64,000 bases of DNA from Haemophilus sputorum CCUG 13788 (GCF_000238795.1 NZ_AFNK01000003.1:1-64000), one strand, 5' to 3'; shown: positions 25,395 to 37,146, counted from the first letter of the stretch. Made by a program: numbers and translations. The notes: a model not told the origin generated them from the letters alone.

Positions 25395-27350
25395 TTATTT
25401 ATCTAATTGAACGGGAAGAAATAAGCTCAATGGTCGTTTTTTCACAATTTGGCAAACTTCATGCCAAATTGGCCACCAGCTATCAATTTCCGCATTCAAA
25501 GAACGCAGTGCAACCCAAAGTGTTAATGAAAAACTGACAATTAAATTCACTAAACCAATCAACAATACAAAACCAATGCATTGTAAAAGCAATGAATAGG
25601 TGAATTGTCCGCTCACAGCAATATAGCCTACATTCGCAGATGAAAATGCCACATGACGAATATCTAACGGAAGGTGCGTTAAGTAACCCACTACACCCGT
25701 AATCCCAAGCAACATACCAAAACAAAGGTTACCGATAAGCGAGCCATAATTCTCATGTATATAATTAGCAAATTTAACGCGAGATTTCTCAGACATTATT
25801 TTTTTCAATAACGGATGCTGGGTTAAACGCATACGCATATTCAAATAATTGCTGCGGTTATCAAAATAGCCCGAAATAATCCCCGAGCAGAATAACCATA
25901 CTCCCGCAATGGCTGCAAACCATAAGGTTCCTGCGAAAGGATCAATGCTATGTAACTGATAAGCGATTTGATCGGCATTCATCAACGGCTCACCTGTTTT
26001 ATATTGGTAACCAAACGCAATCAATGCCGCTAAGCCCATCGCAATGAGAACATTACCTAGCACCGCAATACTTTGAGAGCGAAATACATCCACTAATAAC
26101 TGAGCTAATTTCATATTGACAGTTTTACCTTGGGGCGTTTTCTCGACGGCCTCAGCAAAACGGGCTGCTGTCATGGCTGGCTGTTTCGTCGCTACCGTAA
26201 AATGCAACATAAAGATCACCATAAAACCTAAGCCGTAATTTAAGCCTTCGGCAATCCCTTTCCAGACTTTATCATCAATAATGCTACCTAGATAGATTTT
26301 AAATAGCGCCATCAGTGCAATTAATACACCACCACCTGCCGCAGAATAAAACATTGCCCAGTACTCTTTTTTATCTCGAGTAATGTAATGCTCGCCGTGG
26401 TCTCCAGCATTCTGCGTAACACTACGAGCAATTAATCTTGAGCTTTGTTTCCATAATCGGGTGATGCTATGTTTTTCTGCTGCAGCGCGAGCAAAACAGC
26501 CGATTAATAACAATATTCGGCGTGGTAAATAGCGATTTGAAACAAAAATCGCCATCAAGGTTTCTAATCGTTCTAAAGTCTGAGAAAGACGCTCCAATAA
26601 ATAAGCCGTATTTAAAGAAGAACCGACCACTGCCCCACGTTTTTGCAAACGCTCAACCAATTTTTTACATTGGCTAAACATTACCTGCAAATGACTATCA
26701 TCAAAAACGGTTGATTGTCGGCGCGCCTGTAACCAATTCACCACTTCATGGTGTAATGCGACAAAAGGGGAATCAGCATTCAACAGAGAGGGCTCCATTC
26801 GCATCAGCTCAGGATCCATATCTTCAGCCGCAATCCAAATTGAAAGCATCTCTATGGCAAATAGCCCTTCACTTTCAATATGATTTTTTAAACGTTCACG
26901 ATCTTTTTGTTCTGTATAACGAGTTAAAACGCCAAATAAGCCTCGCCACGTTTTTAAAGGAACGGCATCAATCCAGCGCGCATCATTTTTATCGCTAAAC
27001 AATAAATAAAAAATATCACGTAAATCATTAATATCTTTAAAAGAGGGGTTAAAACGCTCATAAATACGCGTTTTCATTTCTTGCCCAAAACCGCCACGCG
27101 TAAGAATACCACTACTAATAAACAATGGGTAAAGACGTAAACCACATAACCAACCACATAATAATTTCGAAACAGAACAGCCTAATTCTTTATCGTTCTT
27201 TAAGATAAACTTAAAAAAATGCAAGGTTGGAGAAATTTTTTCTGTAGGGCTACTACGTAATAATTGACACAGCCCTTCCACAAGACCAAAAGCATCATTT
27301 TCCTCGACTTTATTACGCAAAAATTGCGGTAAAGTATCCAGTTTTATCAT
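25395..27350 (-). CDS. Membrane protein of the 'site-specific recombinase' family (PF10136)
   Basis: A 651-aa protein. The first half (about 1-330) is soluble and helical; the second half has about six membrane helices (between about 335 and 630). It belongs to the family named after Neisseria Gcr, annotated as a recombinase, but nothing in it resembles a tyrosine or serine recombinase, and the membrane helices argue against that role. The true function is unknown. GGAGGAA stands 7 nt before the ATG at 27350, which is preferred over the start five codons upstream. An IS ends 9 bp after its stop codon. Confidence 0.8.
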   Translation of the reverse strand: MIKLDTLPQFLRNKVEENDAFGLVEGLCQLLRSSPTEKISPTLHFFKFILKNDKELGCSVSKLLCGWLCGLRLYPLFISSGILTRGGFGQEMKTRIYERFNPSFKDINDLRDIFYLLFSDKNDARWIDAVPLKTWRGLFGVLTRYTEQKDRERLKNHIESEGLFAIEMLSIWIAAEDMDPELMRMEPSLLNADSPFVALHHEVVNWLQARRQSTVFDDSHLQVMFSQCKKLVERLQKRGAVVGSSLNTAYLLERLSQTLERLETLMAIFVSNRYLPRRILLLIGCFARAAAEKHSITRLWKQSSRLIARSVTQNAGDHGEHYITRDKKEYWAMFYSAAGGGVLIALMALFKIYLGSIIDDKVWKGIAEGLNYGLGFMVIFMLHFTVATKQPAMTAARFAEAVEKTPQGKTVNMKLAQLLVDVFRSQSIAVLGNVLIAMGLAALIAFGYQYKTGEPLMNADQIAYQLHSIDPFAGTLWFAAIAGVWLFCSGIISGYFDNRSNYLNMRMRLTQHPLLKKIMSEKSRVKFANYIHENYGSLIGNLCFGMLLGITGVVGYLTHLPLDIRHVAFSSANVGYIAVSGQFTYSLLLQCIGFVLLIGLVNLIVSFSLTLWVALRSLNAEIDSWWPIWHEVCQIVKKRPLSLFLPVQLDK

Positions 27351-27429
27351 GCTTTCCTCCTTCAATCGTTTATATTCAAAGGGTAAATATTATACAGATC
27401 TGTTAGGGAAAATAAAAATGAAAGGAAAA

Positions 27430-27447
27430 GTGATCTGCCCCCAAAAA
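27430..27447. mobile_element. Stray IS end
   Basis: GTGATCTGCCCCCAAAAA repeats the terminal sequence of the IS at 24132-25385, with one C fewer in the C run. No transposase sequence adjoins. Together with the IS right end at 25373-25386 it brackets the gene at 25395-27350 with an inverted repeat. An uptake word follows at 27451. Confidence 0.65.
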
Positions 27448-27465
27448 TTTGACCGCTTGTTTTTT

Positions 27466-29958
27466 TTACTCTTCTTTCTCTTCCCCTTTTTCTTTTTCGG
27501 CTGTTACAGATTCCAGCGTTAAAGGTTTCAAGTGTTCATCTAATAAACGAGCCAGTAATAGCACACCGTCTTTAAAACGATATTCTGCGTAAGCCGCTGT
27601 GCTGTAATATTTCTCTTTGCCACTTGGGAAGAAATAATCTTGGCTTGGTAGGCGAGTTTGCCAGCCATCCGTTTTCAGTGGGAGATACACATTTGGCGCA
27701 CAACCACTAAAATCGGTTGGGACGGTATCACTCATCCGACAGATATCTACAATGCCTTGTTCATTGCGCTGAATCAATGCGTAGAATTTTTTCGGAAAAT
27801 CATCTTGGCGTTCAATGTTATTTAATATTGTATAGTTGAGCACCATGTAATCGCCTTGCAATAATGAACGCGGATCAATCGGTTCAATTTCTAAAATAAC
27901 CGATTCTCCCTCATTTAGCACTGCGTTATATTGCATCATTTTCATATTTACACTGGTTAATACGCCACCAGTTAACACTAACAGCACAAGGTAAGCGAAC
28001 TTCACTTTTCCTGATTTTATTGCGTTTTGTTCCTCATTGGTTTCTGTTTGTGGTGCTTCGCGTACCAGTAAATAACAAAATAGACTGACTAAACCTACTG
28101 CAAGGCACATCAGTGCTTTGTAATCAAATGGCAATGGCTCGTAGTAATAGAATCTCCATAGCCAATTATGCATGAGCATTAAGACACAAAAACCTAACAA
28201 TGCGCGGCTTGGCATAAAATAGGCGATAAAGAGTAAATAGATTGGCCACCACACTCTGGTAATGAGTAAAACAACCGTAAGCAGCACCATTGCGAAAATC
28301 AATTTTGTTGCTTTAACGCCATCAAAACCTTGCTGATAGACTCGGTAGACTAACGCCACCAGACAACAGATAAAGATGCCCCAATAGAAGATAAAACTTA
28401 TGGTGAAATCATTCCATTGGCTTGGCATAAAAAATCTAAACAGCATTTTAATGAAATCATCTTGTGAGAGTTCACTTAATTCCATTGAGCTGTAGTACAT
28501 TAGATGGGTAGTCCAAATTTCGCTTGCGGCAAAATACAGTAATATCCCCCATGCAAGCGCCATAATACGACTTTGTTGGCGTGCTGAATTTAGAGATAAC
28601 CAAATAAAACTCATGCAAATTATTAAGAGACAGGCGGTTATAAAATAAAAATTAAAAGATAACCACTCTAACTCTAATACTGCCAAGTGATATATTGTTG
28701 AGTAAAAGAAACAATAAATGCTCGTCGCTAATGAAAGTATGCGTAGCCATTGTGGCAGTGCGAAAATAAAGAAAAATCCAGTATAAATCACACTGACTAA
28801 AAGCATTGGCCCAGATACTTCACTCAATACACTCAGTTCCATCCCTAAAGTGGCAAACATAGCGAGAGCTTGCCCTAAGCCTAAGGAAACCGCATAAATA
28901 TAGCCTTTATTGAAAAAGTATCTTGTTCCTAACGCAGTAAAAATGAATGCCCCTACCCATAGTGCATAAAAATCCTGAAATGCAAACCACATGAACACAA
29001 GCACAAGTATCGTGACGAACATCAAAATAATGCTAGACCCCAAATTAAATGCCCAGTGATCGGCTAATTCAGGTTGGCTTTTTAAGTAATAATTCCGTCC
29101 ATAAACAATCAAAAGCCAAAACGCAAATAATGTGCAGAGAATTGCGCTAAGAAGCCCACCAGTAAAGTCGCTCGAACTCATGATTATCCATGTATCACCC
29201 ATCCCAATCATACCAATGAAATAGAGTACGGCTAGTAAGATATCTCGGCGAACAAAGTAGTAAATAAAACCGATAGCATAAACCAGTATAGTGATAGCTA
29301 GAGTGTTTTCATCTATACCGAAAATGACAACTCTGCACCAAGAAAGGATTAAAGCAATGTTGGCAAATCTTGCGGTTGTACGGTGGTGATCGTTAAGCAG
29401 ATGCCCCCAACGTTCACAGATAACAATAATTACAAGATTGAGTAAAGCTACTGGTAATTGAGAGACAAAGCGTACAGACCAATCTAGATTATTCGACCAA
29501 CGTAAAGTCGGAATAAAGTTATATTCTAGGAAAAAGAGTAGAGCCAAATTCAGCGTGCAGATAAACAAAATTGCTGAACCAATATTGGCAAAGTAGAAAA
29601 GCAATGGCAGTTGTACGAGTGACCATAGGGCAAATAATTCCCAAATGTCAGCGCCAGTTTGATAGCTTTGTCCAAATAACGCAAATAGCCCACCAAAACT
29701 CACTGCCAACAGCAAGGACGAAAATTGACTCAACCAGTTTTTGTTGGCAACGAGATTATTACGTGAGCGATAAATGCCATATTGGGTAACTAACATTAAC
29801 AGGACGACGAGTGCCTGTACGCTATATAATTTTTGGAAGATACTCCAGTGTTGCCAGTTTGCCGCCACCCAGCTAATTAGCGCCAGCCCTAACTGACCGA
29901 CGCCAAATGCCAAGAAAATGATACTAAGATAGCGTTGCCAACTCATTTTAAATATCAT
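27466..29958 (-). CDS. Large membrane protein: DUF2157/DUF4401 plus GDYXXLXY domain
   Basis: An 830-aa inner-membrane protein of unknown function. Residues about 1-640 hold some twenty hydrophobic helices of the DUF2157 and DUF4401 kinds. After the last helix (about 660-680), residues 690-830 form an outer GDYXXLXY domain, recognisable from LLQGDYMVLNYTI. In many bacteria these parts are separate adjacent genes, so this is a fusion. AAGGAGAAAGC precedes the ATG at 29958. It lies 47 bp after the aas gene on the same strand and is probably co-transcribed, which hints at a cell-envelope role. Confidence 0.82.
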   Translation of the reverse strand: MIFKMSWQRYLSIIFLAFGVGQLGLALISWVAANWQHWSIFQKLYSVQALVVLLMLVTQYGIYRSRNNLVANKNWLSQFSSLLLAVSFGGLFALFGQSYQTGADIWELFALWSLVQLPLLFYFANIGSAILFICTLNLALLFFLEYNFIPTLRWSNNLDWSVRFVSQLPVALLNLVIIVICERWGHLLNDHHRTTARFANIALILSWCRVVIFGIDENTLAITILVYAIGFIYYFVRRDILLAVLYFIGMIGMGDTWIIMSSSDFTGGLLSAILCTLFAFWLLIVYGRNYYLKSQPELADHWAFNLGSSIILMFVTILVLVFMWFAFQDFYALWVGAFIFTALGTRYFFNKGYIYAVSLGLGQALAMFATLGMELSVLSEVSGPMLLVSVIYTGFFFIFALPQWLRILSLATSIYCFFYSTIYHLAVLELEWLSFNFYFITACLLIICMSFIWLSLNSARQQSRIMALAWGILLYFAASEIWTTHLMYYSSMELSELSQDDFIKMLFRFFMPSQWNDFTISFIFYWGIFICCLVALVYRVYQQGFDGVKATKLIFAMVLLTVVLLITRVWWPIYLLFIAYFMPSRALLGFCVLMLMHNWLWRFYYYEPLPFDYKALMCLAVGLVSLFCYLLVREAPQTETNEEQNAIKSGKVKFAYLVLLVLTGGVLTSVNMKMMQYNAVLNEGESVILEIEPIDPRSLLQGDYMVLNYTILNNIERQDDFPKKFYALIQRNEQGIVDICRMSDTVPTDFSGCAPNVYLPLKTDGWQTRLPSQDYFFPSGKEKYYSTAAYAEYRFKDGVLLLARLLDEHLKPLTLESVTAEKEKGEEKEE

Positions 29959-30005
29959 GCTTTCTCCTTGTCTTTTTAAAAGACTTTTGCAAATTGCCTT
30001 AAAAA

Positions 30006-33000
30006 TTAGACCGCTTGCGTTAATAATTTTTGTGCTAATTGTTTTGCCCCTTTGAAATCGACCTTGCCTGAGCCTAACAGTGGAATTTCTTCTACTAGCA
30101 ACACTTCGCTTGGCTGCATAATCGGGACTAAACTAGAGGCTTTAATTCTCGCTTTAATCTCAGCTAAATCTAAGGTTGATTTCACCAATAAGACCACAGA
30201 TTCGCCTTTTTTCTCATCACTAATGCTTGTGGCAGTAAATTGGGTTTCATCGCCGAAGACTTGTAAAAGTGCTTCTTCAACAGCACCAAGGCTAATCATT
30301 TCTCCGCCAATTTTAGCAAAGCGAGAATAGCGATCCACAATGGTAATAAAACCTTGTGCATCAATATGACCTTTATCGCCGGTTTTGTAATAGCGAACAC
30401 CATCAATCTCAACAATGACATCATCGGTTTTCTCAGGATCATTTAAATAGCCTTTCATGACTTGCCCACCACCGATAAGAATTAAGCCATCTTCACCCGT
30501 TGCTAATTCTTCTAAGGTTTCTGGATTCACAATTTTAATAACCGTGCCAGGAAGTGGTAAGCCAACAGAGCCAGTTTTACTAAATGTAAAGCTATTTAGT
30601 GTATCTGGATCTAACATATTCGGCATGTTGACACAAGCAACCGGTGCGGTTTCTGTTGCGCCATAACCTTCATAAATCTCTAGCCCGAATTTAAGGCGGA
30701 AAGCTTCATGCACGTCAGATTTTAATTTTTCAGCACCTGCAATTACCATACGGACTTGTTGGAACATGAGCGGATCCAACTTTTTATTTTTGCTGTATAA
30801 GCGGAAGAAAGTCGAGGTACCAAACAAAATACTAACATGATGACGCGCCGCCATTTTGCCGATAGTTGCCCCATCGGTTGGATCTGGGCAACTAACCATT
30901 TTAACCCCTTCGCAAAGTGGCATTAACGTGGTGACCGTTAATCCAAAGCTATGGAAAATAGGTAAAGAGTTTAAAATCACATCATTGTGTTTGAAATTTA
31001 ATAATTCGCTCACTTGCTTAATGTTGGTTAACAAGTTTTTGTGACTGAGCTCAATGCCTTTCGGATCCCCTTCACTTCCACTACTAAATAGAATAGTGGC
31101 GGTATCGTTAAGTGTGGTGTCTGCAAAATAGCAGAGTTTCATTAACGATGCTGGCATCAATAAGGCGGTAAGTAATGCACTGATTTTCGTACTGCGAGCG
31201 GTCATTTTTGCTAAATTTTCTGCAAAAATGGCTTTATCGCCTAATACTTCTGCAAAATCGAACCCTTTATCTTTCAGTTTATTTAAGAATTTCTCTGAAG
31301 TGATAATGTGGCTAATATTCGCTTTTGCTAAAGCTTTTTGCATACTTTCTTGGCTTAACGTGTAGTTTAGGTTAACTGGCACTTTACCCATGACAAATAG
31401 TGCCATGTTTACCATTGCCCCGACGGCAGAACTTGGTAATAACACCCCAACGTGTTTGTCATTTTTCAACACGTTTTTGAGTTTTTTCACAAATACCAAT
31501 ACACCAGTAATAAATTTCAGGTTATTTAGTTCCATGCCTTGTGCATCAGCCACACAGCTTTTAAGAAGCTGACTTTTCGCTTGATCTAACCAGTGATGTT
31601 GCAATGGTTTTTGGCGGTTAATAAAGCGTTCCCACGCGCTGAACGAGAGTTCAACGACTTTTTGTTTCATAGTTGCTGCATCGACAGAAGCATCCACAAC
31701 TGGACCAAATGCGACCAAAATTTCGCGTTTACCTTGGCGTTTAGTCATGCGTTTGTAGAAGTTATCGGCACGAGAGAAGCTTGAGCCCCATAAACCGCGT
31801 AAGTAGAACGGCATCACTGCCACATTTTCAAGACCTTTTAAAATAAGTTCAAAGCCTTTTTGGAATTCGTTAATTTGTCCGTTATAGCTGATATGACCTT
31901 CAGGGAATAATGCAACAACTTCGCCTTTCTCTAAACAAGCACGAATGGCTTGAATCGATTCTTTGCTTGCGCCAGCACCAATTGGAATAACACGGAAGAA
32001 TTTAAATAACCATTTCAAATACCATTTGTTATAAATTGGGCGGTACATTACAAAACGGATCGCACGTGGGCTGGCTGCTTGTAAGATCATCCAGTCAATC
32101 CAACTAATATGGTTGCCAAGCATTAACACGCCACCTGTTTGTGGAAGGTTACGTAAGCCATCAACATGGAAACGGTAGCTGGCTTTAACGATAGGTAGCA
32201 TTAACAAGCGGGCAAATAAATGAGGTAATTGCAAAATAGCAAAGAAACTACCGATTAAACAAACTAATGCCGTAAAGAAGAATAGTCCGGTGGTAGAAAC
32301 TTGTAAGCTGACTAACAGCATGCTCAATAGCAAAAAGCCAACCATGAAGATATTTTGGATGAAGTTATTGCCTGCCATAATGCGACCACTACTTTCTTCT
32401 TTGGCTAAGAATTGAATCGTTGCATTCAGTGGCACAATAAATAACCCACCAAAAAAGCCGAAACCAAAAGAGCATAATGATAAACCTGTATTCGTACCAG
32501 AAAGGGTTAAACCTAACAATGAGAAGAAGAGGCCTAATGCACCGATTGGAACAATACCATGTTCAATATGATAATCAGACCATTTTCCTGCAATGTAAGA
32601 GCCTAGAATTAACCCTACACCGCTAATCGCTAAAATACCTTGAATCACAAGCGCGTTATCTGAACCAAAATTCGCTTTATAGTGAGCTGGAAATGCTGCT
32701 ACTACAACTTGAGAAACACCCCAAAACAGGCTTAACCCAATAATGCTTAACCAAATGTTACTATCGGCACGTAAAGCATTAACGTTTTCACGTAGATAGC
32801 TTAATTTTGCATATTTTTTCGCAGAAAAGACCGCTTGTTGTTCGGTTTCTTGTGGATAAAACGGAATGCGCCAAGCAAATAAAGCTTCTAAAGTACTGAG
32901 TACAACCAATGCCACTCCAATTAAAGAGACACTTTGAAGCACAACATTTGGGTCTGTTGAAGCCGCGTAGTCTTGCTCAAAATAGAAAGAGAAGGCAAAA

Positions 33001-33464
33001 GAGCTGAATAGGATTGCCACAATGGTAAGGGCTTGAATGACACCATTTGCCATCCCTAATTTTTCTGAACCGACAATAGATTTGATAATGCTGTATTTTG
33101 CCGGAGAGTAAATCGCACTTTGTGCGGCGAGCACTAATGTTAATCCAAATGCCCAATAAAATTGGCCACTGAAATAGCATAAACAAATCAGTGCGCTAAT
33201 GACGACGGCGGCCACACTGCTGTAACGAATCACATTAGTGCGTGAAAATTTTTCATTTAAAAATGCAGAGGGCGAAAATAAAAAGATAAACGGCAACAAG
33301 ATCATGGTATTGACCAGTGCAGTTAAAATCGTTTGGGTATCGCCTTCAAAACTCTTTAATAAAACGTTTTGAATCGTAATTTTATGGGCTAAATCGACGC
33401 TTGCGTTTAAAAACATAATCGCAAGGTAAGGCATAAAGCCAGTAATACGAAAAAGCTTTAACAT
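30006..33464 (-). CDS. aas: Fused lysophospholipid transporter / acyltransferase / acyl-ACP synthetase
   Basis: A 1152-aa inner-membrane protein for lysophospholipid repair. Residues 1-410 are an MFS flippase like E. coli LplT. Residues about 430-620 are a PlsC-type acyltransferase with the H-x4-D motif in GNHISWID and FPEGHIS. Residues about 650-1150 are an AMP-forming acyl-ACP synthetase with FSSGSEGDPKGIELSH, YGATE and KTGDKG motifs. In E. coli, lplT and aas are neighbouring genes; here they form one chain. GAGG precedes the ATG. The stop codon is followed within the coding end by an uptake word (30009-30017), so the final residues are encoded by it. Confidence 0.94.
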   Translation of the reverse strand: MLKLFRITGFMPYLAIMFLNASVDLAHKITIQNVLLKSFEGDTQTILTALVNTMILLPFIFLFSPSAFLNEKFSRTNVIRYSSVAAVVISALICLCYFSGQFYWAFGLTLVLAAQSAIYSPAKYSIIKSIVGSEKLGMANGVIQALTIVAILFSSFAFSFYFEQDYAASTDPNVVLQSVSLIGVALVVLSTLEALFAWRIPFYPQETEQQAVFSAKKYAKLSYLRENVNALRADSNIWLSIIGLSLFWGVSQVVVAAFPAHYKANFGSDNALVIQGILAISGVGLILGSYIAGKWSDYHIEHGIVPIGALGLFFSLLGLTLSGTNTGLSLCSFGFGFFGGLFIVPLNATIQFLAKEESSGRIMAGNNFIQNIFMVGFLLLSMLLVSLQVSTTGLFFFTALVCLIGSFFAILQLPHLFARLLMLPIVKASYRFHVDGLRNLPQTGGVLMLGNHISWIDWMILQAASPRAIRFVMYRPIYNKWYLKWLFKFFRVIPIGAGASKESIQAIRACLEKGEVVALFPEGHISYNGQINEFQKGFELILKGLENVAVMPFYLRGLWGSSFSRADNFYKRMTKRQGKREILVAFGPVVDASVDAATMKQKVVELSFSAWERFINRQKPLQHHWLDQAKSQLLKSCVADAQGMELNNLKFITGVLVFVKKLKNVLKNDKHVGVLLPSSAVGAMVNMALFVMGKVPVNLNYTLSQESMQKALAKANISHIITSEKFLNKLKDKGFDFAEVLGDKAIFAENLAKMTARSTKISALLTALLMPASLMKLCYFADTTLNDTATILFSSGSEGDPKGIELSHKNLLTNIKQVSELLNFKHNDVILNSLPIFHSFGLTVTTLMPLCEGVKMVSCPDPTDGATIGKMAARHHVSILFGTSTFFRLYSKNKKLDPLMFQQVRMVIAGAEKLKSDVHEAFRLKFGLEIYEGYGATETAPVACVNMPNMLDPDTLNSFTFSKTGSVGLPLPGTVIKIVNPETLEELATGEDGLILIGGGQVMKGYLNDPEKTDDVIVEIDGVRYYKTGDKGHIDAQGFITIVDRYSRFAKIGGEMISLGAVEEALLQVFGDETQFTATSISDEKKGESVVLLVKSTLDLAEIKARIKASSLVPIMQPSEVLLVEEIPLLGSGKVDFKGAKQLAQKLLTQAV

Positions 33465-33765
33465 AGAAACCTCGTGGTTTAGGGCAAGAAGCTATTTTTA
33501 CTTCTTTACGGATACTGAACCACCCTTAAATCAGCTTAAGGGCGCTTTTAAAATATCGCTATTTTAAATATCTAATTTGAAAGTGTAAAGCTCAACTTTT
33601 CAGTTTAATAAAGATATTTTATATTTATGAATTTAATTCATGTTTAATTTGAAAATTATGAGTTTGCATAATATTGTAAAAAGTATGATTATCTCCTCAA
33701 GCCGTTTAGCGAAGTGCTAAACCTCTGTATTTTAGAAAATTATAAAGATCATAGGAGTTATCATC
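33465..33765. promoter_or_regulatory. Divergent aas / metE control region
   Basis: This 301-bp gap holds, from left: a hairpin CCCTTAA/TTAAGGG (33523-33542) in what is probably the aas leader; the metE MetR operator (33628-33640); a -10-like CATAAT (33667-33672); and a hairpin GTTTAGC-GAAGT-GCTAAAC (33704-33722) in the metE leader. No known riboswitch was recognised. Confidence 0.6.
33628..33640 (+). promoter_or_regulatory. MetR operator of metE
   Basis: TGAATTTAATTCA is a perfect TGAA-N5-TTCA MetR site. Its centre is 33 bp before the -10-like CATAAT, about -45 from the expected start, as for an activator. The same site and spacing recur before metF. Confidence 0.82.
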
Positions 33766-36048
33766 ATGGGTACATTACATACTACTTCCCACATTTTAGG
33801 TTTTCCACGCGTTGGTGCAAAACGCGAATTAAAATTTGCACAAGAACGTTATTGGCGTAAAGAATTAGCCGAACAAGATTTATTAGATATTGCTAAAGTA
33901 TTACGCGAGAAAAACTGGCAAAACCAAGCAGCAAGTCATGTTGATTTTGTGGCAGTAGGCGATTTTACTTTCTACGATCATATCTTAGATTTACAAGTTG
34001 CAACCGGTGCAATTCCTGCTCGTTTTGGATTCGATAGCCAAAATTTAACACTTGATCAATATTTCCAGTTAGCACGCGGTAACAAAGCGCAGTTTGCCAT
34101 CGAAATGACAAAATGGTTTGATACCAACTATCACTACCTTGTACCAGAATTCCATGCAAATACTGAATTTAAACCAAATCCTACTCATTATGTCAACCAA
34201 ATTCGTGAAGCAAAAGCATTAGGCTTAACTGTCAAACCAGTTATTGTTGGCCCATTAACCTTCTTATGGTTAGGAAAAGAGAAAGGGGAAGCCTTCAACC
34301 GCTTTGATTTATTAGCGAAATTAGTTCCAGTTTATCAGGCTATTTTAGCTGCGATTGTAGCCGAAGGTGTGGAATGGATTCAAATTGATGAGCCAGCACT
34401 GGCTTTAGATTTACCGGCTGAATGGGTGGCTGCTTACGAAGGCGTTTATGCGCAATTAAGCCAAGTGAATGCTAAAATTTTATTAGCAACCTATTTTGGT
34501 TCAGTTGCAGAACATGCGGCACTTTTAAAACGCTTACCAGTTGATGGCTTACATTTAGATTTAGTGAGAGCGCCAGAACAATTAAGTGCATTTGAAGATT
34601 ACACAAAAGTTCTTTCAGCAGGCGTTATTGAAGGTCGTAATATCTGGCGTGCGAATTTAAACCAAGTTTTAGACGTACTTGAACCGTTAAAAGCGAAATT
34701 CGGTGAGCGTTTATGGGTTGCTCCAAGCTGTTCATTGCTTCATACCCCATATGATTTAGCAGTTGAAACGCAATTACAAGAGAAAAATCCAGATTTATAT
34801 CGCTGGTTAGCATTTACTTTACAAAAAGTTGGCGAGTTAAATGTGGTAAAACAAGCTTTAAATCAAGGTCGTGATGCAGTGCGTGCTGAGTTAGATGATA
34901 GCCAAGCAGCAGCAGATGCGCGTGCAAGCAGCAAAGTGATCCACAAAGCCGAAGTGGCTGAACGTTTAGCGAATTTACCGGCTAATGCAGATCAACGTAA
35001 ATCACCATTTGCAGAGCGTATTGCACAACAAAATGCGTGGTTAAATTTACCTGTTTTACCAACGACAACAATTGGTTCATTCCCACAAACCTTACAAATT
35101 CGTCATGCGCGTGCAGCGTTTAAGAAAGGTGAGCTTTCACTTGAAGATTACGAAGCAGCAATGAGAAAAGAGATTGAGTATGTGGTTCGTCAACAAGAAG
35201 ACCTAGATCTTGATGTACTTGTTCACGGTGAAGCTGAACGTAACGACATGGTGGAATATTTTGGTGAATTATTAGATGGTTTTGCTTTCACAAAATTTGG
35301 TTGGGTACAAAGCTACGGTTCACGTTGTGTGAAACCACCTGTTATTTTTGGTGACGTTACTCGCCCAACGCCAATGACAGTACGTTGGTCTGAATATGCG
35401 CAAAGCTTAACTAACCGCGTAATGAAAGGGATGTTAACTGGCCCTGTGACAATTCTACAATGGTCATTTGTGCGTAACGATATTCCTCGTTCAACCGTGT
35501 GTAAACAAATTGCTGTGGCGCTTTCTGATGAAGTATTAGATTTAGAAAAAGCAGGCATCAAAGTGATTCAAATTGATGAACCAGCGATTCGTGAAGGGTT
35601 ACCGCTTAAACGTGCAGATTGGGATGCTTATTTACAATGGGCTGGTGAAGCGTTCCGTTTAAGCTCAATGGGTTGTCAAGACGATACTCAAATTCATACA
35701 CACATGTGTTATTCTGAATTTAACGACATCTTACCTGCGATTGCAGCACTTGATGCAGACGTGATTACGATTGAAACCTCACGTTCAGATATGGATTTAT
35801 TAGATGCCTTCGTGAAATTCAATTACCCGAATGACATTGGCCCAGGTGTGTATGATATTCATAGCCCACGTGTGCCAACAGCAAACGAAATCGAACACTT
35901 ATTGCGTAAAGCGTTAAATGTGATTCCAAAAGAACGTTTATGGGTAAACCCAGACTGTGGTTTAAAAACACGTGGTTGGACAGAAACCGTAGAGCAATTA
36001 AAAGTGATGGTAGATGTGACTAAAAAATTACGTGCAGAACTTGCCTAA
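33766..36048 (+). CDS. metE: Cobalamin-independent methionine synthase
   Basis: Cytoplasmic enzyme (760 aa) that moves the methyl group of 5-methyltetrahydropteroyl-triglutamate to homocysteine, the last step of methionine synthesis. The two-barrel layout is intact. The N-terminal barrel starts with [13 protein letters not shown]. The C-terminal barrel carries [21 protein letters not shown] and the zinc site HTHMCYSEF plus a late cysteine in [18 protein letters not shown] precedes the ATG. A MetR site controls it, and metF, which makes its methyl donor, follows under an equivalent site. Confidence 0.97.
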   Translation: MGTLHTTSHILGFPRVGAKRELKFAQERYWRKELAEQDLLDIAKVLREKNWQNQAASHVDFVAVGDFTFYDHILDLQVATGAIPARFGFDSQNLTLDQYFQLARGNKAQFAIEMTKWFDTNYHYLVPEFHANTEFKPNPTHYVNQIREAKALGLTVKPVIVGPLTFLWLGKEKGEAFNRFDLLAKLVPVYQAILAAIVAEGVEWIQIDEPALALDLPAEWVAAYEGVYAQLSQVNAKILLATYFGSVAEHAALLKRLPVDGLHLDLVRAPEQLSAFEDYTKVLSAGVIEGRNIWRANLNQVLDVLEPLKAKFGERLWVAPSCSLLHTPYDLAVETQLQEKNPDLYRWLAFTLQKVGELNVVKQALNQGRDAVRAELDDSQAAADARASSKVIHKAEVAERLANLPANADQRKSPFAERIAQQNAWLNLPVLPTTTIGSFPQTLQIRHARAAFKKGELSLEDYEAAMRKEIEYVVRQQEDLDLDVLVHGEAERNDMVEYFGELLDGFAFTKFGWVQSYGSRCVKPPVIFGDVTRPTPMTVRWSEYAQSLTNRVMKGMLTGPVTILQWSFVRNDIPRSTVCKQIAVALSDEVLDLEKAGIKVIQIDEPAIREGLPLKRADWDAYLQWAGEAFRLSSMGCQDDTQIHTHMCYSEFNDILPAIAALDADVITIETSRSDMDLLDAFVKFNYPNDIGPGVYDIHSPRVPTANEIEHLLRKALNVIPKERLWVNPDCGLKTRGWTETVEQLKVMVDVTKKLRAELA

Positions 36049-36060
36049 TTTCCACACGTT

Positions 36061-36086
36061 AGCAGGCCGAAAGGCCTGCTTTTTTA
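36061..36086 (+). terminator. metE terminator
   Basis: AGCAGGCC-GAAA-GGCCTGCT with a stable tetraloop, then six T. Confidence 0.9.
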
Positions 36087-36091
36087 TTCTG

Positions 36092-36138
36092 ACAAGCGGT
36101 CGGTTTTCGCAAAAAATTTGCAAAATCAGACCGCTTGT
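36092..36138. repeat. Inverted pair of uptake sequences between metE and metF
   Basis: ACAAGCGGTC (36092-36101) faces GACCGCTTGT (36129-36138), with inner GCAAA-type pairing; a second hairpin behind the metE terminator. Confidence 0.85.
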
Positions 36139-36172
36139 TGTTTTATATGACTCATATTAAAGATTATTTAGT

Positions 36173-36185
36173 TGAATTTTATTCA
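36173..36185 (+). promoter_or_regulatory. MetR operator of metF
   Basis: TGAATTTTATTCA, a perfect TGAA-N5-TTCA site, centred 33 bp before CATAAT (36212-36217), exactly the spacing seen at metE. The flanking bases (ATG after the site, TGAAAA, TTGCATAAT) are also shared. Confidence 0.82.
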
Positions 36186-36216
36186 TGTAAAACGTGAAAA
36201 ATATCAACTTGCATAA

Positions 36217-37146
<930 letters not shown>

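Noticed and set aside
25395-27350. Reading this gene as a site-specific recombinase
   Set aside because: The family name suggests it, but the protein has about six membrane helices and no tyrosine- or serine-recombinase motif; treated as a membrane protein of unknown function.
33704-33722. Leader hairpin of metE as a riboswitch or T-box
   Set aside because: A single 7-bp stem without any conserved SAM, cobalamin or T-box sequence; the MetR site explains regulation better.
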